NCBI GenBank assembly: GCA_041660405.1
Contig: JBAZWL010000008.1
Coordinates: forward strand, 62,001 to 126,000
DNA: 64,000 nt
Direction of reading: 5' to 3'
Origin: Taibaiella sp041660405
GTDB taxonomy: Bacteria; Bacteroidota; Bacteroidia; Chitinophagales; Chitinophagaceae
Shown here: positions 7,044 to 15,817 of the stretch, piece after piece
How the letters are laid out: each line of letters begins with the position of its first letter
Numbering within the stretch: position 1 is the stretch's first letter
Position numbers and translations under genes: made by a program
The notes under the pieces: generated by a model
Database searches by the model: none
The model's input: only the letters and a program-made list of their open reading frames with translations
Told to the model about the DNA's origin: nothing

Positions 7044-8033
7044 TTATATCCCCAACCAGTCTTTCGCATTTTTATACAACAATTGTTCTCTCAAAGCAGC
7101 ATCCTTAATATGCTCTTCAATTAATAAACCCGGATGATGTTCCCCTAACGGGAACGGATAATCACTACCCATACAGATCTTGTCTCCACCCATAATGTCG
7201 ATAATAAAATCCAGTGCTTGGGGATCGTGTACCAGCGAATCGATCCAGAACTTGCCGATATAATCTCTGGGGTTTTTAGCATTGTCAATCGCTACCAGAT
7301 CCGGACGTACATTAAAGCCATGCTCTATACGGCCAATAGTAGCCGGAAAGCTGCCGCCACCATGGGCAAAAGCCACACGCAGTTTCGGGAACCTTTCAAA
7401 CACACCACCAAAGATCATGGAGCATATAGCACGAGATGTTTCAGCAGGCATACCTACCAGCCAGGGCAGCCAGTATTTCATCATATCATTTTCGCCCATC
7501 ATTTCCCAGGGATGTACAAAGATGCAGGCACCAAGTTCTTCTGCAGCTTGCCAGAATGGGTCAAAAAATGGATCGCTCAGGTTACGTGCATTGATATTAG
7601 AACCAATCTCAACACCCGGCATTTTCAATTCTTTTACACAACGTTCCAACTCTTTAACCGCAAGGTCAATATCCTGAAGCGGAATGGTACCCAGACCTAT
7701 ATAACGATCCGGATAGCGGGTCACAGCTTCAGTAATATGGTCGTTGAAAAAGCGAGAGCTTTCCAAAGCGTGCTCTGGTTTTGCCCAATAGTTGAACAAC
7801 ACCGGTATGGTAGAAAGTGCTTGCATAGTCACTGCTGTTTCATCCATTTCCTTAATACGTACATCAGCATCCCAGCAATTATGTTCTATTTCACGAAACA
7901 CTTTATCGCCCTTGATCATTTTGGCACAACAAGGCTTATGATGTTCCAGGGTAATGAAATCGCCGTATCCGAATTTCTGAAACCAGTTCGGAATTTTTTC
8001 CGGCATGATATGGGTATGAATATCAATTTTCAT
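7044..8033 (-). CDS. 2-amino-3-carboxymuconate-6-semialdehyde decarboxylase-type amidohydrolase (ACMSD)
   Basis: 329 residues, the usual ACMSD length. Metal-site residues are visible: HTH at 6-8, H174 in VHPWEMM, H224 in FAHGGGSFP and D291 in MGSDYPFP. The segments STIPVLFNYWAKPEHAL and YWLPWLVGMPAE are characteristic of ACMSD rather than of generic amidohydrolases. The enzyme decarboxylates the unstable product of 3-hydroxyanthranilate oxidation and diverts the kynurenine pathway from quinolinate/NAD towards degradation. A tryptophan 2,3-dioxygenase of the same pathway lies at 58183 but the intermediate enzymes are not in the window. It appears monocistronic. Confidence 0.85.
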   Translation of the reverse strand: MKIDIHTHIMPEKIPNWFQKFGYGDFITLEHHKPCCAKMIKGDKVFREIEHNCWDADVRIKEMDETAVTMQALSTIPVLFNYWAKPEHALESSRFFNDHITEAVTRYPDRYIGLGTIPLQDIDLAVKELERCVKELKMPGVEIGSNINARNLSDPFFDPFWQAAEELGACIFVHPWEMMGENDMMKYWLPWLVGMPAETSRAICSMIFGGVFERFPKLRVAFAHGGGSFPATIGRIEHGFNVRPDLVAIDNAKNPRDYIGKFWIDSLVHDPQALDFIIDIMGGDKICMGSDYPFPLGEHHPGLLIEEHIKDAALREQLLYKNAKDWLGI

Positions 8034-8111
8034 AGTATGCTTTTAAAAAAGGTAAAGCTATCTTGTTTTGGCAAAATAGCTTTATGATTTGTATGGAGTA
8101 TGCTGAAAAAA

Positions 8112-10565
8112 TTATTTTCTTCTGTTATACCAGCTAATAAAGAAGCCGATAACCATAACAACGATGCCACCCCAAAGAATCCGGATGTAAGGGAATACTA
8201 TGGCCTTCATTACAATCCAGTCATCTTGTTGTGCACGTTGACGAATGCCCATTTCTACAGCATTCTCCTCCGGTATTATTTTGTTGATCCTGATGTTAAG
8301 ACCAATATCGCGTAAGGTATCTTCCATAGAGGTAGCTTCATTGCCACGGATGATATATACCGGAGATGAACTACCCAATTTGCCTGCTACACCATAAGCG
8401 GTAAGCCTGGCTTCTACCGCGATATCGCCACTTTCTTTCTTGTAATTTTTATTCTGAATATCATTGCTTAATCCTTCGAATATGAGATAGCCATTAGATA
8501 AGAAAATACTATCGCCATTTTTTACTTTAAACGGACGGAATGAACTGGTATCTGATTTGCCATCAGGACTGCTAAGGGAAGTAATGTAAGTAAACACATC
8601 GTGTGTCCAATAACCTTTAGCATCAGGATTTGCACTGATTCCTTCCTGTCCTTTTGGATTTACATAAGCTTCAGGATGCAGATAAAAAGTCTCCACAACT
8701 TTCCCGTTGTCAGGATCTATCCTATCGTAGCGCACTTTATAATAAGTAAGTGGCGGATCGTTATTCACTACAGAATCTCCGAGGTAAGTTACCATATACT
8801 TGCCCATAGGAACTGATGTGTTCCTGAAGATCAATACATTTTCACGGCTTTCCTTTACATTATCTTCAAAGGTCTTTTTACCAAAATCCCAGTTTTGCAT
8901 GGCATTGGCACGATCCAGAGAGATCACCTGTTTTTTATACCCGGAAAGCAGGATACCCAGCAACATCAACCCAAAGCCAATGTGGGTAATGGAACCACCT
9001 GCTTTAAGCAGTTTTATTTTCTGTATGGTAATAAGATAATATAGATTGCCGATTAAAGTAAAGAAGATGGAGAAGGTGAATACCATGTATTGTTTATGCT
9101 CAATTTTCTGGACTAAAACCATAACAACCGTTAATACAATACTGACAAGACCAAGAATGATCAGTTGTTTCCAAACTGTCTTCATACCTGTCTTTTTGTA
9201 TTTCAGTAATTGTATGGAACCGGTTAAGAGCGCAATAATAATGGCTGCCCATACCTGTATGTTGTTGTAATATTCTACAGGATTCGTTGGCGGTGCTATA
9301 TCCGTACCCGTAATTGTTTTATACAACGGAGCCCATACCGGCAAAGATGTAGCACCGATAATCTGAATGCAGGCCAGTACCAACATGATAGAGCCGATCA
9401 GCATCCAGAACTCACGGGTATTTACTTCTTCTTCTCCAGCTACTTTTGGCATTTTCCTCCATGATTTTATAAGGAAGTACATGCTCACTATAAAGTAAAT
9501 ACTCATGGTAATAATAAGATGCCAGTACAGCGCTTTGCCCTCACCGGTAAAGGCATGTACCGAAGTATCACCCAAAATACCCGTGCGGGTAAGGAAGGTA
9601 GAATACCAGATGAGCATATAGGTAAGAATAAAAAAGATCAGCGTGGTCTTCAATGATCGGCCCGTACTTTTATAGATCACCAAGGTATGCAAGCCTGCTA
9701 TTAACGTTAACCACGGAACCAGAGAGGCATTCTCAACAGGATCCCATGCCCAGTAGCCGCCAAAGTTTAGAGACTCATAAGCCCAGGCACCGCCCATCAT
9801 AATACCGGTACCTAATATACCGCCGCCAATTAATGTCCAGCGCAAGGCAGGCTTTACCCATGATTTGTATTCGCCTTTCCACATAGCGGCAATAGCATAA
9901 GCAAAAGGGATAAGGGTAAGTGCAAAGCCGAGGAACAATACTGGCGGATGAATCACCATCCAGTAATTTTGCAGGGTAACATTAAGTCCGTTACCATCTT
10001 TAATAAAATCAAGATAATTAGGTTGGGAGAAAATGGGGGCTTGTGCCATTTCATTACGCAACAAGCTGAATGGTGTGCTTCCTATTTTAATATCTGCACC
10101 AAAATAAATACCGATAAGCATGGTACACAACACAGCTTGTACCAGGGCAACTACCGTCATCACACGGGTTTCCCATTGTTTGCCGGTACGCAGTATAATG
10201 AGGCCAAGTACAGCATGCCATACCAACCATAACAGAAAGCTTCCTTCTGAACCTTCCCAGAAACAAGCCAGCAAGTATTTTACTTTCAGCCCGCGGGAAG
10301 AGTGCTTCCAGGCATAGTTATATTCAAAAAGATGTTGGGAAATAATGTAGTAAAGTGTGATGAAAATACCGGCTATAGCTATAGCTTGTATGATGAAACC
10401 CCAGCGTGCCAGCCTTTTCCATACATTACCCTCTGGCAAGTCCTCTTTGCGTGCTGCGCTGGCAAATGCAAAACAGGAGAACAGGGAAGCCACAAAAGCA
10501 AGGATAACGAATAAATGGCCCAGCTGGCCGGGCAGTAAATGTTCACCTACAAATTTCTGATCCAA
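8112..10565 (-). CDS. ccmF: Cytochrome c maturation protein CcmF (heme lyase subunit)
   Basis: About 817 residues with some 14 membrane helices. It carries the heme-handling WWD-type motif in NFGGYWAWDPVENAS, WMVIHPPVLFLG with a conserved His, and GDTSVHAF, all CcmF/CcsA hallmarks. A large periplasmic domain precedes the last helix. It joins heme from CcmE to apocytochrome c. I choose TTG 10565 (start of DQKFVGEHLLPGQLGH, the family N-terminus), because the longer frame (TTG at 10622) would translate an intrinsic terminator lying at 10591-10618. There is no in-frame ATG near the N-terminus. It lies directly downstream of ccmE. Confidence 0.85.
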   Translation of the reverse strand: MDQKFVGEHLLPGQLGHLFVILAFVASLFSCFAFASAARKEDLPEGNVWKRLARWGFIIQAIAIAGIFITLYYIISQHLFEYNYAWKHSSRGLKVKYLLACFWEGSEGSFLLWLVWHAVLGLIILRTGKQWETRVMTVVALVQAVLCTMLIGIYFGADIKIGSTPFSLLRNEMAQAPIFSQPNYLDFIKDGNGLNVTLQNYWMVIHPPVLFLGFALTLIPFAYAIAAMWKGEYKSWVKPALRWTLIGGGILGTGIMMGGAWAYESLNFGGYWAWDPVENASLVPWLTLIAGLHTLVIYKSTGRSLKTTLIFFILTYMLIWYSTFLTRTGILGDTSVHAFTGEGKALYWHLIITMSIYFIVSMYFLIKSWRKMPKVAGEEEVNTREFWMLIGSIMLVLACIQIIGATSLPVWAPLYKTITGTDIAPPTNPVEYYNNIQVWAAIIIALLTGSIQLLKYKKTGMKTVWKQLIILGLVSIVLTVVMVLVQKIEHKQYMVFTFSIFFTLIGNLYYLITIQKIKLLKAGGSITHIGFGLMLLGILLSGYKKQVISLDRANAMQNWDFGKKTFEDNVKESRENVLIFRNTSVPMGKYMVTYLGDSVVNNDPPLTYYKVRYDRIDPDNGKVVETFYLHPEAYVNPKGQEGISANPDAKGYWTHDVFTYITSLSSPDGKSDTSSFRPFKVKNGDSIFLSNGYLIFEGLSNDIQNKNYKKESGDIAVEARLTAYGVAGKLGSSSPVYIIRGNEATSMEDTLRDIGLNIRINKIIPEENAVEMGIRQRAQQDDWIVMKAIVFPYIRILWGGIVVMVIGFFISWYNRRK

Positions 10566-10590
10566 AACTAAAAATGTTGAAAATGGGAAT

Positions 10591-10618
10591 AAAAACAACG
10601 GCGTGCCTAAGCACGCCG
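10591..10618 (-). terminator. Terminator between ccmE and ccmF
   Basis: On the minus strand the 8-bp stem CGGCGTGC/GCACGCCG (10599-10606 with 10611-10618) has a 4-nt loop and is followed by TTGTTTTT. It falls just after the ccmE stop and 26 nt before the likely ccmF start. It may reduce ccmF expression relative to ccmE. Confidence 0.65.
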
Positions 10619-10627
10619 CCAAAGAAT

Positions 10628-11032
10628 TTAGGATTTAGCAGCCGGCTGCGCTACAGCAATCTGGTCGTTCTCATATTTCGAGGGGCACTTCATCTGAATT
10701 TTACTGCAATGAAAATTTCCTTCCTTCATATATCCGGTCATCACCAGTTGCTCCGACTTTTCGAAATCCTGCGGACGGGCACCGTTAAAGATTACTTTAT
10801 GGGTGGCACCTTTTTTATCTTTTGCAAAAAAAGTAAAGTTGTTGGGGTCTTTTATCGGGTCGTATTGTTGTGCCTGTGCTGTATCCAGAAAACCTACTAC
10901 GTGGAATGTACTTTCGGGCTTTTCGGCCGCGGAAGCAAAAGTTTCATAGGTACTGAATTTCCCGAATGATGCGACAACGATACCGATGGCAGCTGCAATC
11001 AGTACCAGAATTACTATACTGGCTTTTTTCAC
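10628..11032 (-). CDS. ccmE: Cytochrome c maturation heme chaperone CcmE, CXXXY type
   Basis: 134 residues with an N-terminal anchor helix (about 5-23) and an OB-fold domain (FHVVGFLD, FFAKDKKG, VIFNGARPQDF, LVMTGYM). The heme-attachment region reads MKCPSKYEN, with C116 and Y120. In the classical enzyme the motif is HXXXY, and here it is CXXXY, as described for the Desulfovibrio-type CcmE that binds heme through cysteine. Heme received here would be passed to CcmF, encoded next. A consensus -7 box lies at 11057-11064. Confidence 0.85.
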   Translation of the reverse strand: MKKASIVILVLIAAAIGIVVASFGKFSTYETFASAAEKPESTFHVVGFLDTAQAQQYDPIKDPNNFTFFAKDKKGATHKVIFNGARPQDFEKSEQLVMTGYMKEGNFHCSKIQMKCPSKYENDQIAVAQPAAKS

Positions 11033-11056
11033 TGGAACGCTTTTTTAATTTGAGTG

Positions 11057-11064
11057 CAAAGTTA
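11057..11064 (-). promoter_or_regulatory. -7 promoter box of ccmE
   Basis: TAACTTTG on the minus strand, 24 nt before the ccmE start codon. No convincing -33 element at standard spacing. Confidence 0.5.
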
Positions 11065-11232
11065 AGGTTAAAATGGCTTGCAAATAATCGATATTCGCTA
11101 TCAGGACGTTAACAGGAGGCCATTTTTTAGACATTAAGTATCATTTCTTCTGAATCCGGGATTAGAAAAGTTATGCCCACGGACGCAATTGTTATTATTT
11201 TTACACTCTTCCAAAAATAATGAAGCAACCAA

Positions 11233-11967
11233 ATGGTCCACAAAACCAAGGGCATAATATTGCGAACCGTAAAGTATGGTGAAACCAGTGTGATCTGTAC
11301 AGTATTTACAGAGCTGCTGGGTTTGCAATCCTATATGGTTAAGGGTGTGCGGACTACAAAATCTAAAAGTAAAAAAGCGAACCAGCTTTTCCCTTCTTCT
11401 ATATTGGATATGGTTGTGTATGAGCAGCCTAACAAAAACCTGCAAATGATAAAAGAGTATAGCCCTGCTATCATTTATCAAACCCTGCAGGAAGATGTAA
11501 TTAAAAATGGGGTGGCCATTTTTGCCATAGAGGTTATCAACCAATTGCTTGTTGCCCATGATCCGCAGCCGGAATTGTTTTCTTTCCTGGAAAATTTCCT
11601 GTTACAGCTGGATACCATTTCTCAAAAGGATATAGCCAATTATCCTTTATATTTTATGATACAAAGTGCTCGGTTTTCGGGTTATTTCCTGGCAGGCAAT
11701 TTTAGTGACGAGACTTCATTTGCCGATATTCATGAAGGTCGCTTTGCCGGAGAGAGTTCGCATTATCCGCCTTTCATTAGCGGAAGAGATGCTGCATTGA
11801 TGAGTGAACTGAACCAGGCTGATTCTTTTGAGAAAGTACAGGAAGTGAAGATGAATGCCGACGAGCGGAAACGAATGCTGCAATATTTTCTGATGTTTTT
11901 ACAACTTCATGTTCCACATTTCAGGGAGCTTCGATCATTGTCTATTCTTACCGCTATTTTTTATTAG
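11233..11967 (+). CDS. recO: DNA repair protein RecO
   Basis: 244 residues, standard RecO length. The N-terminal OB fold starts HKTKGIILRTVKYGETSVIC and continues YMVKGVRTTKSKSKK, and a helical C-terminal domain contains FMIQSARFSGYFLAGNF and ends FRELRSLSIL. RecO loads RecA onto SSB-coated DNA with RecR and anneals strands. The zinc-binding cysteines of some RecO proteins are absent. Its 3' end overlaps the convergent DUF6787 gene by 14 nt. Confidence 0.85.
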   Translation: MVHKTKGIILRTVKYGETSVICTVFTELLGLQSYMVKGVRTTKSKSKKANQLFPSSILDMVVYEQPNKNLQMIKEYSPAIIYQTLQEDVIKNGVAIFAIEVINQLLVAHDPQPELFSFLENFLLQLDTISQKDIANYPLYFMIQSARFSGYFLAGNFSDETSFADIHEGRFAGESSHYPPFISGRDAALMSELNQADSFEKVQEVKMNADERKRMLQYFLMFLQLHVPHFRELRSLSILTAIFY

Positions 11968-12343
11968 CGTCAGTCTTGCGGCCTATTATACGGTTACCAA
12001 GTTTTTTTAAATATTTCCTGAAAAAGCTGAACTGCCCGAAGAATACACTGATGGCCAAAACGCAAAGAGGCCAAAGTACGGTGACGAGAAGAATATAAAC
12101 CACCACTTTCAGCCCCGGGTGCGACAAGCCAATGTGCGGCAATATTCTCCGGCCCAAATAACCGCAAAGCGAACCACCCAAAGCAAACGTACACAGGATC
12201 AAAATCACTTGTAAAATGTTTTTGACCTGCCATTTATGTTTTAATTTCCAAAGCCAGTTCTTCTTTTCATCATCACCTTCCGGTTCTGATGAAAGTTCAT
12301 CCTGGTCATTGGTATCATTTGCTTCTTTGCAACAGCTCTTCAT
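11954..12343 (-). CDS. DUF6787-type small membrane protein
   Basis: 129 residues. An acidic N-terminal tail (about 1-28) leads into WKLKHKWQVKNILQVILIL, TFALGGSLCGYLGRRILP, a second helix VVVYILLVTVLWPLCVLAISV and the basic end FGQFSFFRKYLKKL. This matches the conserved Bacteroidota DUF6787 pattern, with two membrane helices and unknown function. A -7 box is at 12361-12368. Its 3' end overlaps that of recO. Confidence 0.7.
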   Translation of the reverse strand: MKSCCKEANDTNDQDELSSEPEGDDEKKNWLWKLKHKWQVKNILQVILILCTFALGGSLCGYLGRRILPHIGLSHPGLKVVVYILLVTVLWPLCVLAISVFFGQFSFFRKYLKKLGNRIIGRKTDANKK

Positions 12344-12360
12344 TACTTATCGTATGGCAG

Positions 12361-12368
12361 CAAATATA
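12361..12368 (-). promoter_or_regulatory. -7 promoter box of the DUF6787 gene
   Basis: TATATTTG on the minus strand, 17 nt before the start codon. Confidence 0.45.
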
Positions 12369-12419
12369 GAGTTTAAAGTTTTCAGCGTCTTTCAAAATCG
12401 GGAAATAATAAAACGTTTA

Positions 12420-13421
12420 TTAGGCTTCTTTCGTATTTAAAGCTTCCCATAATACATCCTTTAATTGCGAAATGCCCTGGTTGGTAACCGAAGAGATAAA
12501 CAAATGCGGAACATTTTCCGGAAGTTCTTTGGCGATCTCCGCTTTCAGTTCATCATCAAGCATATCACTTTTACTTAGGGCGATGATCATTTTTTTGTGC
12601 AGCAATTCCGGATTGTATTGTTCCAGTTCGCTGTATAGAATGTCAAATTCCTTTTTATGATCCTGGCTATCGGCCGGAATAAGGAACAAAAGCACAGAGT
12701 TACGCTCAATATGGCGCAGGAAGCGGTGCCCCAGCCCTTTTCCTTCGGCAGCGCCTTCTATAATTCCCGGAAGATCGGCCATACAAAAAGACTGATCGCC
12801 ACGATAAGGAACAATACCGAGTTGAGGGGTTAATGTTGTAAATGCGTAGTTTGCAATTTTAGGTCTTGCCGCTGAAATGCTGGAAAGCAATGTTGATTTA
12901 CCTGCATTCGGAAAACCTACAAGTCCTACATCGGCCAATACTTTAAGTTCAAGGTATTTATAGCCTTCTTTGGCAGGTTCTCCGGGTTGTGCGTACTCCG
13001 GCGTTTGGTTTGTAGCCGATTTGAAAAATGTATTTCCACGACCGCCTACACCGCCGGCAAGCCAGATTACCTCCTGACCATCCTCCAATATTTCTGCCTC
13101 AACTTCACCGGTTTCAGCATCTTTAGCAATTGTGCCCAATGGCACTTCTATAATAATATCTTTCCCGCTACGACCGGTACAATTATCGCCGCTCCCGTTT
13201 TCACCGGGTTCAGCATGAACGTGTTTATAGTAACGAAGGTGCAATAAAGTCCATAATTGGGTATTTCCTCTTAATATGATATGTCCGCCACGACCACCAT
13301 CTCCACCATCGGGACCAGCATTGGCATTGTACTTGGTATGTGCAAAGTGCATACTTCCGGCGCCGCCTTTACCACTACGACAGAAAATGCGTATATAATC
13401 TACGAAATTCGCTTTATCCAT
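12420..13421 (-). CDS. obg: GTPase Obg
   Basis: 333 residues from ATG 13421 (MDKANFVDYIRIFCRSGKGGAGS). The N-terminal glycine-rich Obg fold (FCRSGKGGAGS, GPDGGDGGRGG, LGTIAKDAETGEV) precedes a GTPase domain with G1 GFPNAGKST, G3 DLPGIIEGA and G4-like ALSKSDML. Obg is an essential ribosome-associated GTPase linked to 50S assembly and stringent response. A -7 box ends only 4 nt before this ATG, so an mRNA from it would be close to leaderless. The frame could be extended 21 codons upstream, but those residues do not fit the family. Confidence 0.92.
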   Translation of the reverse strand: MDKANFVDYIRIFCRSGKGGAGSMHFAHTKYNANAGPDGGDGGRGGHIILRGNTQLWTLLHLRYYKHVHAEPGENGSGDNCTGRSGKDIIIEVPLGTIAKDAETGEVEAEILEDGQEVIWLAGGVGGRGNTFFKSATNQTPEYAQPGEPAKEGYKYLELKVLADVGLVGFPNAGKSTLLSSISAARPKIANYAFTTLTPQLGIVPYRGDQSFCMADLPGIIEGAAEGKGLGHRFLRHIERNSVLLFLIPADSQDHKKEFDILYSELEQYNPELLHKKMIIALSKSDMLDDELKAEIAKELPENVPHLFISSVTNQGISQLKDVLWEALNTKEA

Positions 13422-13425
13422 GGCG

Positions 13426-13433
13426 CAAAGGTA
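13426..13433 (-). promoter_or_regulatory. -7 promoter box immediately before obg
   Basis: TACCTTTG on the minus strand with its last base 4 nt from the ATG, which would put the transcript start at or next to the start codon. Confidence 0.45.
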
Positions 13434-13473
13434 GTTTGTTTCCTTGATTACAGCATATATAGCCTTATGAACC

Positions 13474-14826
13474 TTAGCCAGCAAGGGTTACATTACTTTG
13501 CTCCGTATCAGGACCAGCCTTTCTTTCCGGGAGAAAAACAACAACCAGTGCCGAAGCCAGAAGCAGCATTTCTGCCAATAAATGCCTTCCTCTAAAGTCC
13601 GGGGCAAAATGGTTATTCAATAAAATACCGGCTAAAAATAATATGATAGTCAGTTTTGGAATGCGTTCAGCATATATAGCGTAAATCACTGCCATGGCCC
13701 ACCATTGTGGAAGATGATAAGGTACCGTAGCCACAGTAGAGAAAAAATTGCTTAAAAAATAAAACAGCAAACCCATAACTGCAAGTTTGTATGTCGGGGC
13801 AATTTCTTTTCCTTTTTTCCTGATTTGAAAAATGTACCAAAGTAGGATGATGCCAATACTGGCTAATAGCAAAAGCTGAAGTGCAATAACAGAAGGATAA
13901 TGTCCCGCAACAGCCAGGTAAGCATTTTTAAAATTGCTGGATTCCTTATTGATGTTGAAATTTTCTTTTCGCATTAGTGAGTCCAGTTTTATATAATCTG
14001 TTCCTTCAAAGTTTCGGGGTAATAAAGGCAAGGTGTAACAATTTCCCTGGATGGCTGGCACATATTCTACCATCTGTTCAGCCTGGTGAATTTTTAAAGA
14101 AGAAAAATAATCAAGCCACAATTTTTTTTCAAAAGGATTAAGGAGAACGAAGACAGCATAAATAGCTACACCCACAAAAGATGTGATTATGAATTTACGA
14201 TATCGAAAAGCTAAAAGAAGAAAAGGTACGGCGAATAGCAAAGTATTTAAACGAAGCAAAAACAAAATCGCAAACAACACTCCGGCAGCAATCTGTTTGT
14301 TCTTTAAAAGCAATACAGTAATAATGGTTAGCAGAAAACCAAACGGGATATAATGCTGCACCACATAAAAATGATAGATCCAGCCATCAGTTATAATAAA
14401 TGGAATAAGCAGGAGCAGGCATAGCAAACGTTTTTTTGCCGGTGTATAATAGAGAGCCAAGGCAATACTGATCACGAAAAAAAGATGGAACGCTATAAAA
14501 AATCCCCAATCGATTTTATATTGATCCTCATCTGCAAAAACGGTCATACCCCTTAGCATAGCCGGAGAAACAGTAAGGTTTGCAAGTTCTTTTTCTTTAA
14601 CCCTCGGCGTATCCACATAGAAACCTGAAAAATAGCGGAGCGAATCGCCGGGATACCAGGAATGATAATAAGGCGATTGACCATCCTTTATATGCCTGGC
14701 TCCTACTATTCTCGACCGCAAATCGCCCATGCCGGTAATAGATTGGATATGCGTAGCATATTTAATTCCGAAAATAAAAACCAGAGCAAGGAGAACAATA
14801 GCAGTAATACGTAAAACTTTATTCAT
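13474..14826 (-). CDS. Polytopic membrane protein, DUF2029/GT87-like glycosyltransferase
   Basis: 450 residues with about ten membrane helices. After the first helix comes a periplasmic loop with GARHIKDGQSPYYH, similar to the DG-x-x-PY motif of GT87-type polyprenyl-phosphate mannosyltransferases. The motif PQWWAMAVIYAIYAERIPK is in the C-terminal half. Donor and acceptor cannot be inferred. It lies 52 nt upstream of obg on the same strand and 117 nt downstream of adk, beyond a terminator. Confidence 0.55.
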   Translation of the reverse strand: MNKVLRITAIVLLALVFIFGIKYATHIQSITGMGDLRSRIVGARHIKDGQSPYYHSWYPGDSLRYFSGFYVDTPRVKEKELANLTVSPAMLRGMTVFADEDQYKIDWGFFIAFHLFFVISIALALYYTPAKKRLLCLLLLIPFIITDGWIYHFYVVQHYIPFGFLLTIITVLLLKNKQIAAGVLFAILFLLRLNTLLFAVPFLLLAFRYRKFIITSFVGVAIYAVFVLLNPFEKKLWLDYFSSLKIHQAEQMVEYVPAIQGNCYTLPLLPRNFEGTDYIKLDSLMRKENFNINKESSNFKNAYLAVAGHYPSVIALQLLLLASIGIILLWYIFQIRKKGKEIAPTYKLAVMGLLFYFLSNFFSTVATVPYHLPQWWAMAVIYAIYAERIPKLTIILFLAGILLNNHFAPDFRGRHLLAEMLLLASALVVVFLPERKAGPDTEQSNVTLAG

Positions 14827-14881
14827 AGCGCTGGTAAAGATAAGTAAAGCCAGAATTCCTGATGCATGGACGTTGTTAGCA

Positions 14882-14917
14882 GAAAAAAGAAAGGCCGCAC
14901 CTTTTAAAGATGCGACC
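14882..14917 (-). terminator. Terminator after adk
   Basis: On the minus strand a 9-bp stem with two G-U pairs (14893-14901 with 14909-14917) is followed by TTTCTTTTTTCT. Confidence 0.6.
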
Positions 14918-14943
14918 CCTTAGTTATTTTAATCCTTTTTAAA

Positions 14944-15513
14944 TTACTTATAGCTGTCGATTACCTTGCAGAGCTCACTAAATATAGTGTCAATATTACC
15001 AATACCATTTACCTTGGTAAGTTTACCTTGTGCCTCATAATAAGGAAGCACGTGTATGGTTTTGGTAAAGTATTCATCAATTCTTTTTACCAGTTTTTCG
15101 GCATCATCATCAGGACGGCCGCTTATTTTTTGTCTTCCTGCAATACGCTTTTTTAGCTCATCTTCATTTACATCAAGGGCTATTACGCCGGCTATTTTAC
15201 CTTTATCTTCCAGAAATGCATCCAATGCTTCGGCCTGGGCTACAGTGCGTGGAAAACCATCAAAGATAAAGCCTTTGGCATCCGGAGTTTTTGCAAGCTC
15301 TGCTTCCAACATCGCTATGGTAATAGCATCAGGGACTAATTCCCCGTTTGCAATCAAGGTACTTACCCGCTGGCCTAGTTCAGTCTGCTGCTGAATATGG
15401 CTCCTGAAGATATCGCCGGTAGAGATATGCACCAGTTTGTATTTGTCAATTAATTTGGTCGACTGGGTACCTTTGCCAGCACCCGGAGGGCCGAATAGTA
15501 TAAGATTGAACAT
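14944..15513 (-). CDS. adk: Adenylate kinase
   Basis: 189 residues, the short form without the zinc-type LID insertion. P-loop GPPGAGKGTQ (about 8-17), FDGFPRT in the NMP-binding region, and the LID arginines in KRIAGRQKISGRPDDD. It interconverts ATP + AMP and 2 ADP in the cytoplasm. A -7 box (TACTTTTG) lies upstream at 15550-15557, and the gene ends in its own terminator. Confidence 0.93.
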   Translation of the reverse strand: MFNLILFGPPGAGKGTQSTKLIDKYKLVHISTGDIFRSHIQQQTELGQRVSTLIANGELVPDAITIAMLEAELAKTPDAKGFIFDGFPRTVAQAEALDAFLEDKGKIAGVIALDVNEDELKKRIAGRQKISGRPDDDAEKLVKRIDEYFTKTIHVLPYYEAQGKLTKVNGIGNIDTIFSELCKVIDSYK

Positions 15514-15549
15514 AGGCTTCTAAATATAATTTCGAAAAAAGAAGGACGG

Positions 15550-15557
15550 CAAAAGTA
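15550..15557 (-). promoter_or_regulatory. -7 promoter box of adk
   Basis: TACTTTTG on the minus strand, 36 nt before the adk start. In the remainder of the 15514-15817 gap I see no further gene. Confidence 0.4.
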
Positions 15558-15817
15558 CATAATGCTGGACAATTACGGAACTGATGTATATCAATTTTGC
15601 AATAAGCGTGTTTTTTCGTCCAAAAATTACCCGTCAACGCTAAGGTATAATAATTGGCATCATATCCGAAACATCTTCATGTAGCTCAAAAATTTCATCT
15701 CATCCGGTAGTTAGTTAAAGAGTGTTGAAGGATCGCTTAGTTGTTTTCGAAAACGATATTCATTTATTTTTATGTTCAGCTTTATGATCGACCTACTTTA
15801 AGGAGATGTTGCTGATG

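Noticed and set aside
7218..8087. 289-codon + strand ORF over the ACMSD gene
   Set aside because: Mirror frame of a strongly conserved enzyme; no motifs of its own.
15514..15817. Possible tRNA or small ORF in the gap between adk and the RluE-like gene
   Set aside because: No cloverleaf arms or T-loop consensus could be made out and no ORF has protein-like composition; only a -7 box for adk is supported.
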